Counted from the stretch's first letter, positions 16,526-26,766 are shown. The stretch is DNA of 64,000 nucleotides from an uncultured Helicobacter sp. (GCA_944323645.1 CALUTE010000010.1:1-64000); one strand, 5' to 3'. Program-made: numbers and translations. Notes: generated from the letters alone by a model not told the origin.

Positions 16526-19500
16526 TTACATTCCAAGTTGTCGTATAAGCTCGCCTATATTGATTGCGCTTAAGTTGGAATGGTTAAATAGTGTTTTTTC
16601 ACCACTAGAATTTTGAATACCACCTCTTATGATTGTAGGAGTATTGTTTGCATTTATAGTGATATTTTCACTAATGCTTGAGTGGTTGTTATTTGTAGTA
16701 ACTGATGTATTGCCTTCCAAGGGTATTGTAAGTAAAAGTTTATCTGCACTCCCACTATAATTTCCCCCAAATACATCAACGAGAGCAAGAGCATAATTGA
16801 CTAAAGTTTCTATTTTAAAGATATTTATATCTTGATTTGTAGTAATACCCACATTCCCTATATCTACATTCACTAGATTATCAGTATTTATACTAGCTTC
16901 TCCATTTGCTTGAATGTAGCTATTACTCATAAAGGTATTGCCTCCTTTAATTGTGTTGCTTACAATATCGCCTAGAAGTGTATGGTTCTCTTTGATGAGA
17001 TTTCCTGAAATACTGCCTAGATTCTCACCTACATTTTCTACCCTATCAAGTATATTTCCAAAGCTTACATTTCCGATGATTGCTTTATCGATATTATGTG
17101 CTATATTTTTATAGGGGGCTAACTCATCTACATAGGGGCTTGTATAGTTTCCAATCATATCTCCTATCTTTTCTCCAAATAGATATGCCCCTATATCAGT
17201 GATAAATCCAGCTATTTCTCCTGTGATTTCGCTAGCTTTGGTATGAGAAGTAGAGATAGATAAACCCCCTTGAGAGCTGATACCACTCATAGAGGCTAGA
17301 GAGGTGGTAGCGGTAGCATTAGCTACACCACCACCTTTCAGAAAGCTTAATCCAAACATCATTAATCTTATATCTGTTGTGTGGGCTTCCATATTCATAT
17401 CGGCATTTGCAGAGACATTATGCTGGCTTGTCATCACAAGATTATCTTGCAAATCTATCGTGGCATTGTCTTTGATATTGATATTCCCTCCGGTCATCAC
17501 CAAGCTGCCATTGCCTTTGATCATAGAGTGGGCTAGGTTTTCGCCTATCGTCTCTAGAGCATTGGCTGCGTTTTCTGCGATGACATCTTTTGGGTTAGTC
17601 AGCACCCCTGATAGATCAAAGCTGACACCATCTAGCAGAGAGTTTTTATGCGTAGTGATGTTTAGCGTATCGGTAGTAATCTGCGCATTATTAGCGACAA
17701 GAGAGGCGTTAGCATTGCCATTAGCTTGCGCACCGCCATTAATACCCACATCAAGGTTTAAGTTTGCAGAATATCCGATATTGAAACTTCCCCCATATCC
17801 ATATCCATATCCATAATCCATATTCATATCCGTGCTCGCTCCTAAATACACATTGTTTGCTTTAATATCGGTATGTGTGGCATTCAGTATAGAGCCGATG
17901 ATATTGGTGTCTTTGTGTGTATTGATTGCTAGATTCTCTGCGTTGATAAGGCTTCCTGTGTGAATAGTGGATTGAGAATGGTTTGCCTGTTCATTGCGAA
18001 TAACTTCTAAAGACGCACCTATTGTAATTTTATCAATAAGATTTGCGCCTATGCTTGCCCCACCAAACCAATTTTCTCGTGTTTGGTGTGAGCTAGTAGC
18101 ACTTGTATCAGCTTGGGCATTGATATTTACTTCTTTGGCATTTAGGGCTATATTATCCCCGCTTAGGTTAGAAGCGGTAATATCTAGATTCTTGTTCGCA
18201 TTTATCGCTAAATTTGTAGAGGCGATACTGCTGCTTACCGAACTTGTAGAATTGCTCTGTGTGCTTGAGGATTCATTAAATTGGTAATATCCCAATCTGG
18301 CTTCCAAACCATTGCCAAGAAGAATATCCTTGCTCACACCTAGCCCGATTCCTCCTCCGTGAAATACTGATTCGCTTGATTGGTTGAAGCTAGAGCTATC
18401 TTGCAATGCGGTGATAGCCACACTATCGCCACTTATCGTGGTATTTTCTCCATTGAGATTGATAGATTCTAGCCTTAGGGCATTCCCTGCTGCAAGAGCT
18501 ATATTTTCTCCTGATAGAGTCTGTGCGTTGTGTATGCTGTCTGTTTGAGTGGAGCTAGTGTTGGTTTTGGTTCTGCCAAAAGCCAAGCTAAAAGAATGGC
18601 TACCACCCACATTTGATGAAGAAGTCCGAAACCCCCATTTAGTCTCTGTCTTTTGCGTAAAGACTTCTTTGCTATCAGCTTTTGTGCTCAAAAGCATATC
18701 ATCGCTAGCATTTAGCGCTAGATTCTGCTTTGCCTCTGCTTTGAGATTATAGGCAGTGAGATCATCTCCCGCATTTATAGTGATATTGCCTGCTTGGAGG
18801 TTGTTTGCTATATTTGTATGTGTGGTTGTGGTTGTTGTAGTGGTGGTTTTAGACCACCCAAGCAAACTGCTTGAAGTGCTTGTGGTGCTATGTGTTGATA
18901 CATTTTGTGCAGTATCAAAGGTGATATTCCCGCCTGCATCGATAGCAATACTATCGCTCGCATTCATCGATACAGACTTGAAGCTTGCGTCTTTGCCCGC
19001 TGTGAGGCTGATATTATCAGCATTGAGGCTAGAGCCTGTATGTATGGTTTCTTGTTTTGAGAGATTTGTTTGATTGTAGCTTAAAGTCGAGAGCTCGAGG
19101 CGATCTGTCTTGATAGCTATGCTGTTTGAGGCTTCTAGATCTGCCCCGCGTATCATAGCTTCATCTGTTGCGTTGATAGTGATGTTTTTGCCATAGAGTT
19201 TGCCATATGAAGTGATAGTATTGTTGCTAGCAAGAGAGCTGATAGATACGCTATCTGCGTGGATATTTATGTCATTTTCTGCTTGTATAGTCCCGCCATT
19301 ATTTTGCATTTGGGTAGATTCTATGCGAATATTGTCCGCAGAGATTATGCCATTTTCATTGAGTGTGTATGCGGAGTTTATTGCTAGATTGCCTTTGGTG
19401 TAAATGCCGCTAGTATTGTAGAAATTATTGCTTGCAATAATTGCCATACCTGCTTGCAAACCTAGATTCTGTCTTGAGATAGCTTCTAGGGTGGCAATAT

Positions 19501-21259
19501 CAAAAAATTTGCTAGTGTCTATGCTGCTTGCCAAAACGCGCGATATAGTGGCAGAATCTTGCGTATGTACCAAAGGCAAGGGGGCAGATGTGAGAGCAGA
19601 ATCTAGGCTGTTTGTCATCAGTGAGGCGATTTTCTGGATACTGATTTGTGGCAGTGTGGCAGAGATGTATTCTACCCTATCGGCTGGCTTGTAGCTATCA
19701 ACATTTGTTGTTGAGGCACAATTCCACCCCCACTTGATACCAAGAAAGCATTTGCCATATCGGTTGTAGTGTTTTTTTACGCCATTTTCATAGCTTGTTA
19801 TTCTCCTTGCTTGCGGATCGATATTGGCAAAATCCTCGCTTTGTATGTCTAGGTTTTCTTTTGCGTGCAAAATAGCAGTGTCGTTTGTGATACTTGTCGC
19901 TTTGAGTGTGATATTGCTGCCAATAATCATTGCAGGGGAATAGCTACCGCTTTTTAAGATATCTTCTTTGATGACTAGATCATAATCAAATGTATCATTT
20001 TCTTCAGGAGCGCCTATGCGATAGTGATGATGTGTGGAGCTAATCTGCTTCAAAACAAACTCCAAGCTACCCTTATTTAGCAGGCTATCTGCCTCTAAAA
20101 AGATATTGTCATTGGCATAGATTATAGAACGATTGATGACTTCTTTTGCCTTGATGTTCATATCTGCATTTGCAATAAGAGCCGGAATAAAAACAGAGCT
20201 TGTAGCATTGGCGGCTAGATTCTCATCTATGCTTTGTGCTAGATTCTGCGCGGTAGTGGTGGCTAAGCCTGCTTGCTCGCCTACAATGGTTGCTAAACTT
20301 TCTTGTGGCGTAGAAATTTCTAATCTGCCATTTACATCAAGATAGAATCCGCCATCGCCTTGTGTTTTTGAAGCAGTAGTGGCGATAAGCCCGCTGCTTT
20401 TTACCCCAACGCCCTCACTGGTTGCAACGATATAAATACTTTTTGCTATCGCTGCACCAAGATAGGAAACATCTAGCGCTAGCACTTGTTTTTGGTTATT
20501 ATCGCTATCTTTTATGGTTATAGGCTCATAAAGTAGCACGCTTGGGGAAAACTCTATATGGTTACTCCCCAAAACCGCCCTTATTTCATCTGCAGAGACG
20601 ACACCATTTATCTCCATATTTTTAGCAAGAAAAGTCAAGGTTTTGGTGCTATTGGCGTTTAGGGCTGAAGTGATGATTTTCCCTTGTGTAATATCTAGGG
20701 CTAGAGATTTTATCTCGTTGTAGTGATTGAGGGTATCAAGCCTATGAAGCTCTTCTTTTGAGAATCTACCGGTGGCTAAAGTGGCGTTTTCAACATTGAT
20801 AAACCCGCAATTTTTGCACGTAATGCCATTGGGGTTGGCGATGATTACATCTGCCTTACTTCCAGCAACTTCCAAAAAGCCTAAAAGATTAGAAACAGCA
20901 CTGCCTGTTACTTGGTTTAAAATAAGCTTGGCAGATCGGTCTAAATGGGGGTTTGCGCTGATATATCCAGCAAGGAGAGTTTGGGCGACTTGCTCATCTT
21001 TGGTGATATTGTTTAAAATGAGCCCTTTTTCGTTAATATTGAAATCTTGATAGAAATTATTAGAAATGCCAGCGTTGTTAGGATTAGCGATATGGATCAT
21101 ATCAATATTATTTGGAGTTGTATCCAAAATCGGGGGCGCACCCGAATGCGAAGTATCAATCACGATTTCGTGAGCAAAAGCCATTTGCGCGCCAACCAAA
21201 CACACACTAGCTATAAGCGAGATGTATTGTTTGCAGAGTGTAGCGCTTTGGTTTGCCAT
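16526..21259 (-). CDS. FhaB/HecA-like two-partner secretion exoprotein (TpsA)
   Basis: A filamentous haemagglutinin-type adhesin exported by its FhaC-type partner, encoded just upstream. Signal peptide about 1-29, then the TPS domain with ANPNGITCKNCGF (about 138-150; NPNGI is the family signature with a cysteine pair after it), then about 1,200 residues of beta-helix repeats with recurring N-I-x-L/I-x-A-G/x pattern. At 1,577 residues it is much shorter than Bordetella FhaB. Features of note are a Thr run around 18820-18850, a Tyr-Gly hexamer repeat (17793-17818) and a C-terminal section duplicated downstream. No toxin domain, VENN motif or cysteine protease is visible at the C-terminus. Confidence 0.92.
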   Translation of the reverse strand: MANQSATLCKQYISLIASVCLVGAQMAFAHEIVIDTSHSGAPPILDTTPNNIDMIHIANPNNAGISNNFYQDFNINEKGLILNNITKDEQVAQTLLAGYISANPHLDRSAKLILNQVTGSAVSNLLGFLEVAGSKADVIIANPNGITCKNCGFINVENATLATGRFSKEELHRLDTLNHYNEIKSLALDITQGKIITSALNANSTKTLTFLAKNMEINGVVSADEIRAVLGSNHIEFSPSVLLYEPITIKDSDNNQKQVLALDVSYLGAAIAKSIYIVATSEGVGVKSSGLIATTASKTQGDGGFYLDVNGRLEISTPQESLATIVGEQAGLATTTAQNLAQSIDENLAANATSSVFIPALIANADMNIKAKEVINRSIIYANDNIFLEADSLLNKGSLEFVLKQISSTHHHYRIGAPEENDTFDYDLVIKEDILKSGSYSPAMIIGSNITLKATSITNDTAILHAKENLDIQSEDFANIDPQARRITSYENGVKKHYNRYGKCFLGIKWGWNCASTTNVDSYKPADRVEYISATLPQISIQKIASLMTNSLDSALTSAPLPLVHTQDSATISRVLASSIDTSKFFDIATLEAISRQNLGLQAGMAIIASNNFYNTSGIYTKGNLAINSAYTLNENGIISADNIRIESTQMQNNGGTIQAENDINIHADSVSISSLASNNTITSYGKLYGKNITINATDEAMIRGADLEASNSIAIKTDRLELSTLSYNQTNLSKQETIHTGSSLNADNISLTAGKDASFKSVSMNASDSIAIDAGGNITFDTAQNVSTHSTTSTSSSLLGWSKTTTTTTTTTHTNIANNLQAGNITINAGDDLTAYNLKAEAKQNLALNASDDMLLSTKADSKEVFTQKTETKWGFRTSSSNVGGSHSFSLAFGRTKTNTSSTQTDSIHNAQTLSGENIALAAGNALRLESINLNGENTTISGDSVAITALQDSSSFNQSSESVFHGGGIGLGVSKDILLGNGLEARLGYYQFNESSSTQSNSTSSVSSSIASTNLAINANKNLDITASNLSGDNIALNAKEVNINAQADTSATSSHQTRENWFGGASIGANLIDKITIGASLEVIRNEQANHSQSTIHTGSLINAENLAINTHKDTNIIGSILNATHTDIKANNVYLGASTDMNMDYGYGYGYGGSFNIGYSANLNLDVGINGGAQANGNANASLVANNAQITTDTLNITTHKNSLLDGVSFDLSGVLTNPKDVIAENAANALETIGENLAHSMIKGNGSLVMTGGNINIKDNATIDLQDNLVMTSQHNVSANADMNMEAHTTDIRLMMFGLSFLKGGGVANATATTSLASMSGISSQGGLSISTSHTKASEITGEIAGFITDIGAYLFGEKIGDMIGNYTSPYVDELAPYKNIAHNIDKAIIGNVSFGNILDRVENVGENLGSISGNLIKENHTLLGDIVSNTIKGGNTFMSNSYIQANGEASINTDNLVNVDIGNVGITTNQDINIFKIETLVNYALALVDVFGGNYSGSADKLLLTIPLEGNTSVTTNNNHSSISENITINANNTPTIIRGGIQNSSGEKTLFNHSNLSAINIGELIRQLGM
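17793..17818 (-). repeat. In-frame hexamer repeat in the exoprotein gene
   Basis: Repeats of CATATC on the plus strand encode a Tyr-Gly run on the minus strand. As the unit is six bases, copy-number change would alter length without frameshift. Confidence 0.65.
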
Positions 21260-21447
21260 AACATAGCCTCATCAATATTGACAACATAAGCAAGAATCTT
21301 GCAAGCCCCTTAAAACACATAAAGTTCATTGTACTATTCCATATCTTTATATAAAATGCTATTTTGAAGTTTTTTGTATCGTATTACAAAAGGTAACATA
21401 TTCTTGTTAAACCTGTTTGGATTCCAATCGCAGTTAGACAGAATCCG

Positions 21448-23028
21448 CTACCAATTTAAACCAATAGAAAAGAAAAAGTTTTGCGTAGGAATCTCTGTGC
21501 TCGCATAGATAGGAAAGTGCCACCAAGCTTGTAGATTGAAATTTTTGTGTATAAATTGTGCGCCAAGCCCGCCGCCAGCCAAAAAAGCTTGCGTAGCAGA
21601 ATCTAGGCTTTTCACATATCCCATATCAAGCGCTAGGCTTGGTACGATTTGTGATTGTTTCAAAAAAGGGATAAAGAGATTCAAGTCATTGCGATATAAA
21701 ACACCCATTTGCCCGGTATAGCTTAGTCTATCAAACCCCCTCACGGTGTATCGCCCACCGATGATAAAGGCATCGTTTGCATAGAGATTGCTTGAGCCAA
21801 TCTGTGTTTTAATTGTGCTTGTGTAGGTTGTGGTGTATTTTAACACTTGAAATGGGCGATAAAGGTGGAGGTTTAACACAGGGACGAAATAGTTGTAGCC
21901 GCTTAATACCGCATTTGGTAGAGAAAACCCTTGCAGTATGCTAACATCTGTGCCAAACTGCAGATATGGCAACGATATAATATAGCGCAAAAAGAGCGAA
22001 TAATGAATGATTGCGCGCCTTTGTATAAGAAGCTCTATGTTTTCTAAAAAGCTATCCGAAAATCTAGCCCCAAGATTTAGTCCAAAAGAAAAGCTATAAT
22101 CTTGCGTTTGCAACAAGGCATAGCTTAGTTTTAAATCCATATTGGTATTGTTACCACTATAAACAGGGCGCAGATTTGCAAGGGGAATCTGGTAGCTATT
22201 GTAAAAATATGCAGCATTTAGCTCAAATAAGATTCTACGAATGGGCAGAGCATAGCTCATAGCACCATAGAAACTATGATTGCTCTTGATTGGAGTTGTA
22301 TCTAGCGGTAATGCCCCTAGTAGATAAAACTGCAATCTATCAGCGAGCTTGAGGGGGTTTTCCCACGCGAAAAGCAACGTATGCTGATAGTCAAACTGCA
22401 AATGCCCATTATCAAAAATGTAGCTGCCATAAAATGGCAAATTTTTGCGATGAACATCAATGATAATATCGCTGTGATTAGCTTTTGAGGGAGTGATTTT
22501 CATTGTGGTATCTACATAGCGCATTTTTTTGAGATTGCTAATGCCAGATTGTAAATGCGTAAGATTTAGGACATCGTTTTGTTTGATACTAAAATCTTTA
22601 GCAAACGATAGAAAAAAATTATTGCTGTTATAAGTGATATTGTGGATTCTGCCTATTTCTACTTGTATGATGAGTTTTGCGCCGCTTAAATCCTGTGGTG
22701 CAATGCCAAATTTTGAAGTGATGAAGCCCTTTTTTATGGCGGTGTTGTTAAGGCTTGCTAGAAGGGTGTTGATTGTATCAAGATACAAACATTGGTGGAG
22801 ATAGCTTTTGGCGATTTTGTGTGCGAAGCTAAATTCTTTTGGTAGTTTTTGCGGTTTGGCTGTATCTGCTTGCGTAGGGACAAAGATGATTTCATCAATG
22901 ACAAAGCACACTTTATTCGTATCAGCTTGTACGAAAAAAGACATACAGCACAAAATTAAACAGATTCTGATACTAGCGACAAAAGATTCCAAAACGACCC
23001 CCATATTTGGAATACAACATAGTAACAA
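21448..23028 (-). CDS. FhaC/ShlB-type two-partner transporter (TpsB)
   Basis: An Omp85-superfamily pore that exports the exoprotein across the outer membrane. 526 residues: hydrophobic signal region within the first 35, POTRA-like domain (about 60-190, with GITSKFGIAP and ...LSGAKLIIQVEIGRI), then a 16-strand-size barrel with the diagnostic GGRYTVRGF near 422-430 and a C-terminal SIGLNW. It lies directly upstream of the exoprotein on the same strand, the usual tpsB-tpsA order, with 188 bases between. The first Met has no strong ribosome site; a start at 23004 is also possible. Confidence 0.9.
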   Translation of the reverse strand: MLLCCIPNMGVVLESFVASIRICLILCCMSFFVQADTNKVCFVIDEIIFVPTQADTAKPQKLPKEFSFAHKIAKSYLHQCLYLDTINTLLASLNNTAIKKGFITSKFGIAPQDLSGAKLIIQVEIGRIHNITYNSNNFFLSFAKDFSIKQNDVLNLTHLQSGISNLKKMRYVDTTMKITPSKANHSDIIIDVHRKNLPFYGSYIFDNGHLQFDYQHTLLFAWENPLKLADRLQFYLLGALPLDTTPIKSNHSFYGAMSYALPIRRILFELNAAYFYNSYQIPLANLRPVYSGNNTNMDLKLSYALLQTQDYSFSFGLNLGARFSDSFLENIELLIQRRAIIHYSLFLRYIISLPYLQFGTDVSILQGFSLPNAVLSGYNYFVPVLNLHLYRPFQVLKYTTTYTSTIKTQIGSSNLYANDAFIIGGRYTVRGFDRLSYTGQMGVLYRNDLNLFIPFLKQSQIVPSLALDMGYVKSLDSATQAFLAGGGLGAQFIHKNFNLQAWWHFPIYASTEIPTQNFFFSIGLNW

Positions 23029-23232
23029 AATATTAGTTATACATACTTGGAGAATCTAACTCTAGTTGCCCCAAATACTATCAAGGACGAAAATCTAGGT
23101 GGCTGGCATTGCGGTCTGTATGCTCTAACAGCCGCAACAATAGACATAAAATAAAGTTAAAGGTTTAGCCTATAAGGTTTCTTCTTTGTTTTATCATTTT
23201 GCTTATCATATTTGGAAGCTAGACTAAGCATA

Positions 23233-24162
23233 TTAATCCTTATCTTTGGAATGTATCACATCACTTAAAAGAACTGCTGGGCTACATTTCTCTTTTGTCT
23301 TGACATTATAAACACTTGGATATGAAGCAAGAGGCTTAATCTCTACAACCTTGCGATTTGTATCATAAACTTTCGCATACACTCGTATTAAAAGCTCTAA
23401 AGCAATGTCCTTTTCTAGCATAAAATCACTATCAGGAATAGCAATATAAGGATATTCTTTTGTATGTTTATAGGTATTCTCATAATAGTCTTGTGTGGTA
23501 TAAAAGGGTTTAAAAATTAACACAATGATTTCAATCTTTGAGAGATTGTGTGGTGCGACTTCAGAAACTGCAAGACAATATTGTGATTGGTCATAGTCTA
23601 TTGACTCTTTTGCTTTTGTCCTAGCTTGCTTTTCTTTACAATTCCCATAGGTGTCAATTTTGGCAAGTTTTGCAAAATCAGTATCATAAGAAAGGCGATA
23701 ATATTTACCCTCGCTCGTAGCTTTTGGGAAATGAGGGAGGGTATTAATAAGCCCAATTATTGTCGTATCGCTAATGCCACTCCACATAAAATCTATGTAA
23801 TCTGTGCTAACTTGCAAAAGTCCTTGTGGAGCTCTTATCTCATACGCCCATACCTTTGGAATCTTATCGTGTGTTCCCATTTCAAATTTACCAAACTTAA
23901 AAAGGGCTTGTTTGTCAGCTCGCCCTTGTGGTAACTCATAGATTGTGCCTTTGAGGTCGTCATTTAGCCCATTATTATCAATCTTTAGATTCCTAAAAGG
24001 ATTATTTGAGATATAGATTCCGCTAGTTGTGATTGTCTCATAGATAGTAGGCTCACAGGCTTTAGCTAGGGCAGTGTCTTTGTGCTGTGCATTGTGAGAT
24101 TCACTATTGTTAGCAAAGCTACAAGATATGAGAAAAACTAAGAGAATAAGAAGTTTTTTCAT
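23233..24162 (-). CDS. Exported protein of unknown function
   Basis: Not recognised. It has a signal peptide (MKKLLILLVFLISCSFA); the Cys at the end of the hydrophobic core is not in a good lipobox (ISCS), so a soluble periplasmic or peripheral product is more likely. The rest is soluble, with NPFRNLKIDNNGL, a central SDTTIIGLINTLPHFP and a Lys-rich C-terminus. Several Cys may form disulfides. The start at 24162 has GGAG upstream; the frame continues to 24177. It stands first of four orphan envelope genes on this strand. Confidence 0.6.
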   Translation of the reverse strand: MKKLLILLVFLISCSFANNSESHNAQHKDTALAKACEPTIYETITTSGIYISNNPFRNLKIDNNGLNDDLKGTIYELPQGRADKQALFKFGKFEMGTHDKIPKVWAYEIRAPQGLLQVSTDYIDFMWSGISDTTIIGLINTLPHFPKATSEGKYYRLSYDTDFAKLAKIDTYGNCKEKQARTKAKESIDYDQSQYCLAVSEVAPHNLSKIEIIVLIFKPFYTTQDYYENTYKHTKEYPYIAIPDSDFMLEKDIALELLIRVYAKVYDTNRKVVEIKPLASYPSVYNVKTKEKCSPAVLLSDVIHSKDKD

Positions 24163-24246
24163 TATGGTATGCTCCATTTAGGTTCTATGTTTTTAAGAAT
24201 TAGCATTGCTTGATTCTGTATTATGAGATTTGTTTGTGTGCATACA

Positions 24247-24828
24247 TTAGCTATGGAATCCTCTCTTGCATAAACTAAAGCATTCATGCAACCTCCTTAT
24301 AATAATCGAAAATACCAATGTAATGCCTATATTACCTACAATCAAGTATATATGGACTATATCAAACCCTAGTATAGAATCTCTATAATACCAAATCCAA
24401 AAGCCATACCATACAATCGCTATAAGTCCCACATACACAAATGTATCGAATCTAAAGCGTAAAGAGCGTAAAGATGTATCAAGATAGCCTAAAAAGATAT
24501 TAAGAATGCTATATCCAAGCAAAGCCGCTATACAAGCTCCAAGTATCAAGCTTTGGTTATAAGAAAAAAGCCCAAACAAAACAAAATAACTCACAAGAAA
24601 CAATCGCACCACACGATAAAAATGCCCACAAAGCAAGCAAGGCACAAAGGCATACACCATAAATACGATAATCACCCACAGGGGTGAGACCACAAGCACA
24701 AAGCCACTTACTCTAATGGTATAAGACACCAAGTCATTGTGATTTTGACTAATAAGTGTAAGCAAAAACATCAAAGGCAAAAAGCCTATGGCGAATAATG
24801 TGAGCTTTAAGCCTATGGTATTAATCAT
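24247..24828 (-). CDS. Integral membrane protein of unknown function
   Basis: 193 residues with about six hydrophobic helices; not assignable to a family by eye. FVPCLLCGHFYR, in a short loop, holds a CxxC pair. It starts just after the upstream CxxC zinc-ribbon-like gene (stop and ribosome site overlap), so the two are probably cotranslated and may work together. Confidence 0.6.
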   Translation of the reverse strand: MINTIGLKLTLFAIGFLPLMFLLTLISQNHNDLVSYTIRVSGFVLVVSPLWVIIVFMVYAFVPCLLCGHFYRVVRLFLVSYFVLFGLFSYNQSLILGACIAALLGYSILNIFLGYLDTSLRSLRFRFDTFVYVGLIAIVWYGFWIWYYRDSILGFDIVHIYLIVGNIGITLVFSIIIRRLHECFSLCKRGFHS

Positions 24829-24831
24829 TAT

Positions 24832-25155
24832 TTATTCCTTAACTTTATGTAATGGCATAATAGCTAAAACACACAATTTAAAAATAGTATATATGATGAT
24901 TGAAAAAAGAAGTGCGACATCACTACTAAAGCCAAGTTTTTCAAAAAAATTTAACATTATTAAAAAAAATAATAGTATAGGCATAAAATCCGTAAGCATC
25001 ATATAAAGAAAGGAAATAATCTGACTAACCTTATATTTTGCATTACAATTCTTACAATACAAAACACGACCATAGCCGATAAGATACAGATTCCAAATAC
25101 TCTGTAATTTATTAATTTTATTCCCACATACTTCGCATTTTTTATATAAAAACAT
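24832..25155 (-). CDS. Small CxxC...CxxC membrane protein (TIGR04104-like)
   Basis: 107 residues. The N-terminal ribbon has C-E-V-C and C-K-N-C about 23 residues apart (KCEVCGNKI, LYCKNCNAKY), as in the cxxc_20_cxxc family, followed by two hydrophobic helices. The start at 25155 gives the family-like N-terminus (MFLYKKCEVCG); the frame is open to 25197. Function unknown. Directly upstream of the six-helix membrane protein. Confidence 0.62.
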   Translation of the reverse strand: MFLYKKCEVCGNKINKLQSIWNLYLIGYGRVLYCKNCNAKYKVSQIISFLYMMLTDFMPILLFFLIMLNFFEKLGFSSDVALLFSIIIYTIFKLCVLAIMPLHKVKE

Positions 25156-25349
25156 TTTAAAATCTCTTAACTCGCTAATCCGAATATATTGTAGCATATA
25201 TTGCTTTTTAGCTGTACTACTCCATTATGAGGACATTTGATTTCAGAATCCTCTAGTATTGGGTGGAGCATAGAGGTAGATTGAGAATCGTTATTGCGAG
25301 AGGTTTTAGTTTGAGAATCTTTAAGAGTGTGGCAGTCTCATTATGTTTT

Positions 25350-26231
25350 CTAGCTTTTATCTTGAAATATTAATTCTCCCAGCTCTTCTGGCGTAAGCAT
25401 ATAATGTGCGTCCTCTCTTTCATCTTGGAATATCAAATCTTTTAAGTCTGCTTGTTTGCGTGTAAAATATATAGTAATCTGCTCCAAAAATTCTATATCT
25501 TGTTTCTCGCCCTTTGATTGTAATGTATGCAAGGAAGCAATAGCATCTTTTGCATAAAAATAGTCATCTTCCTTGTAGGTTTTGCAATATATTTTACGTT
25601 CGTTCGGAGGACCCCAAGTAAGATATGGGCTCTGCCTCCAGCCTGTATAATACCTCACGTCCGTAATGAAATACGCATATATCTCTCCATTTTGAGAATC
25701 TACAAGAGCATATACATAAGCATAGGTATGACCAATTTCTACTTCAAAATACAAATAATATATATAAGGCTTAAGAAATATGAAATGTTTTTGGGGAAGA
25801 ATAAGCTTTTTATTGCTTGCTTCATTAGATAAAAGTTCGTAACTACGATATAAGACTATTTGGTCTCCTTTAGCAAGACGTACAAAACCATTGGGCTGTC
25901 CATCAAACCACAATCTATCCCAACCAGACTTCCAAGGAATATTATTTGCGGGAGTTTTTATAGAGCTATTTTTAAACCCTGTTTTTTGCATAGTCGCATA
26001 ATAATCTTGTATATATTGCGGAATCGGGCGAGAATAGATAATGCCTTTTTGAGACATTTCGCATAATCTCTGATATGTTTTATAGTCAGAATCTAAGCCC
26101 TTAGGGATAAATGCCCGAGGGCTTGTGGGATAATAGATAGAGCAACCACTAGCTAGATACACAAAGAGTAGCACAACAATTCCCACTATAATATAGAGCA
26201 TTCTCTTGCACTTTGAGCTTTTAACTTGCAT
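25350..26231 (-). CDS. Lipoprotein of unknown function
   Basis: 293 residues. A hydrophobic helix (about 11-28) ends in the lipobox L-A-S-G-C, so the mature protein is lipid-anchored. The body has many Tyr and Trp (YYLYFEVEIGHTYAYVYAL) and a pair of related short C-terminal segments (DLIFQDERED and ELIFQDKS). No family recognised. Separated from the CxxC gene by about 150 bases. Confidence 0.62.
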   Translation of the reverse strand: MQVKSSKCKRMLYIIVGIVVLLFVYLASGCSIYYPTSPRAFIPKGLDSDYKTYQRLCEMSQKGIIYSRPIPQYIQDYYATMQKTGFKNSSIKTPANNIPWKSGWDRLWFDGQPNGFVRLAKGDQIVLYRSYELLSNEASNKKLILPQKHFIFLKPYIYYLYFEVEIGHTYAYVYALVDSQNGEIYAYFITDVRYYTGWRQSPYLTWGPPNERKIYCKTYKEDDYFYAKDAIASLHTLQSKGEKQDIEFLEQITIYFTRKQADLKDLIFQDEREDAHYMLTPEELGELIFQDKS

Positions 26232-26424
26232 TTATTGCCTTGTTTTTAGGTATTATACATTGAAATAAGCCTAGAGATAATGTAAGAACAAAGAAATATT
26301 TGCGTATTGCAAAGCTTACAAATTTAAAAGATAGCCCTGTTCTCAAATATAAGAATACAAAAAAGCCTCAAATAGCTATATCTACGCTGTTTGAAAGAAG
26401 AGTTTAAAGAAACAAAAACAATCG

Positions 26425-26512
26425 TGGCCGGGAGAGAGGGATTCGAACCCCCGGAGGTGTTACCCTCAACGGTTTTCAAGACCGCCGCTTTCAACCACTC
26501 AGCCATCTCCCG
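26425..26512 (-). tRNA. tRNA-Ser (UGA)
   Basis: 88 bases with acceptor CGGGAGA paired to TCTCCCG, a long variable arm, T-loop TTCGAAT, anticodon TGA in the loop of GGTCTTGAAAACC, and an encoded CCA. Confidence 0.93.
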
Positions 26513-26548
26513 CTATCTACAACAAAAGCCTATAATGCTGGATTAGAT

Positions 26549-26623
26549 TGGAGGCGACACTCGGACTCGAACCGAGGAATCAGAGCTTTGCAGGCTCGTG
26601 CCTTACCACTTGGCTATGTCGCC
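26549..26623 (-). tRNA. tRNA-Cys (GCA)
   Basis: 75 bases, acceptor GGCGACA, anticodon GCA in CCTGCAAAG, T-loop TTCGAGT, encoded CCA. Confidence 0.93.
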
Positions 26624-26632
26624 TTTTTCGGG

Positions 26633-26719
26633 TGGTGCCCGGAGCCGGACTTGAACCGGCACGGAAGTAATTTCCGAGGGATTTTAAGTCCCTTGTGTCT
26701 ACCATTCCACCACCCGGGC
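26633..26719 (-). tRNA. tRNA-Leu (UAA)
   Basis: 87 bases, acceptor GCCCGGG with TCCGGGC, anticodon TAA in GACTTAAAATC, class II variable arm, encoded CCA. Confidence 0.93.
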
Positions 26720-26766
26720 AAATCGTGTTTTTAGTGTGATTTAGATTAAAAGTTATTAAAATTATA

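Noticed and set aside
17304-20345. Several long plus-strand frames opposite the exoprotein gene
   Set aside because: Shadows of the repetitive beta-helix coding sequence; hydrophobic nonsense composition and no ribosome sites.
14931-21259. Contact-dependent inhibition (CdiA/CdiI) system
   Set aside because: The exoprotein tail has no VENN or similar delimiter and no toxin-like domain, and the downstream small proteins have signal peptides and barrel ends, unlike cytosolic immunity proteins.
26324-26506. 60-codon frame on the minus strand
   Set aside because: It lies mostly over the tRNA-Ser gene.
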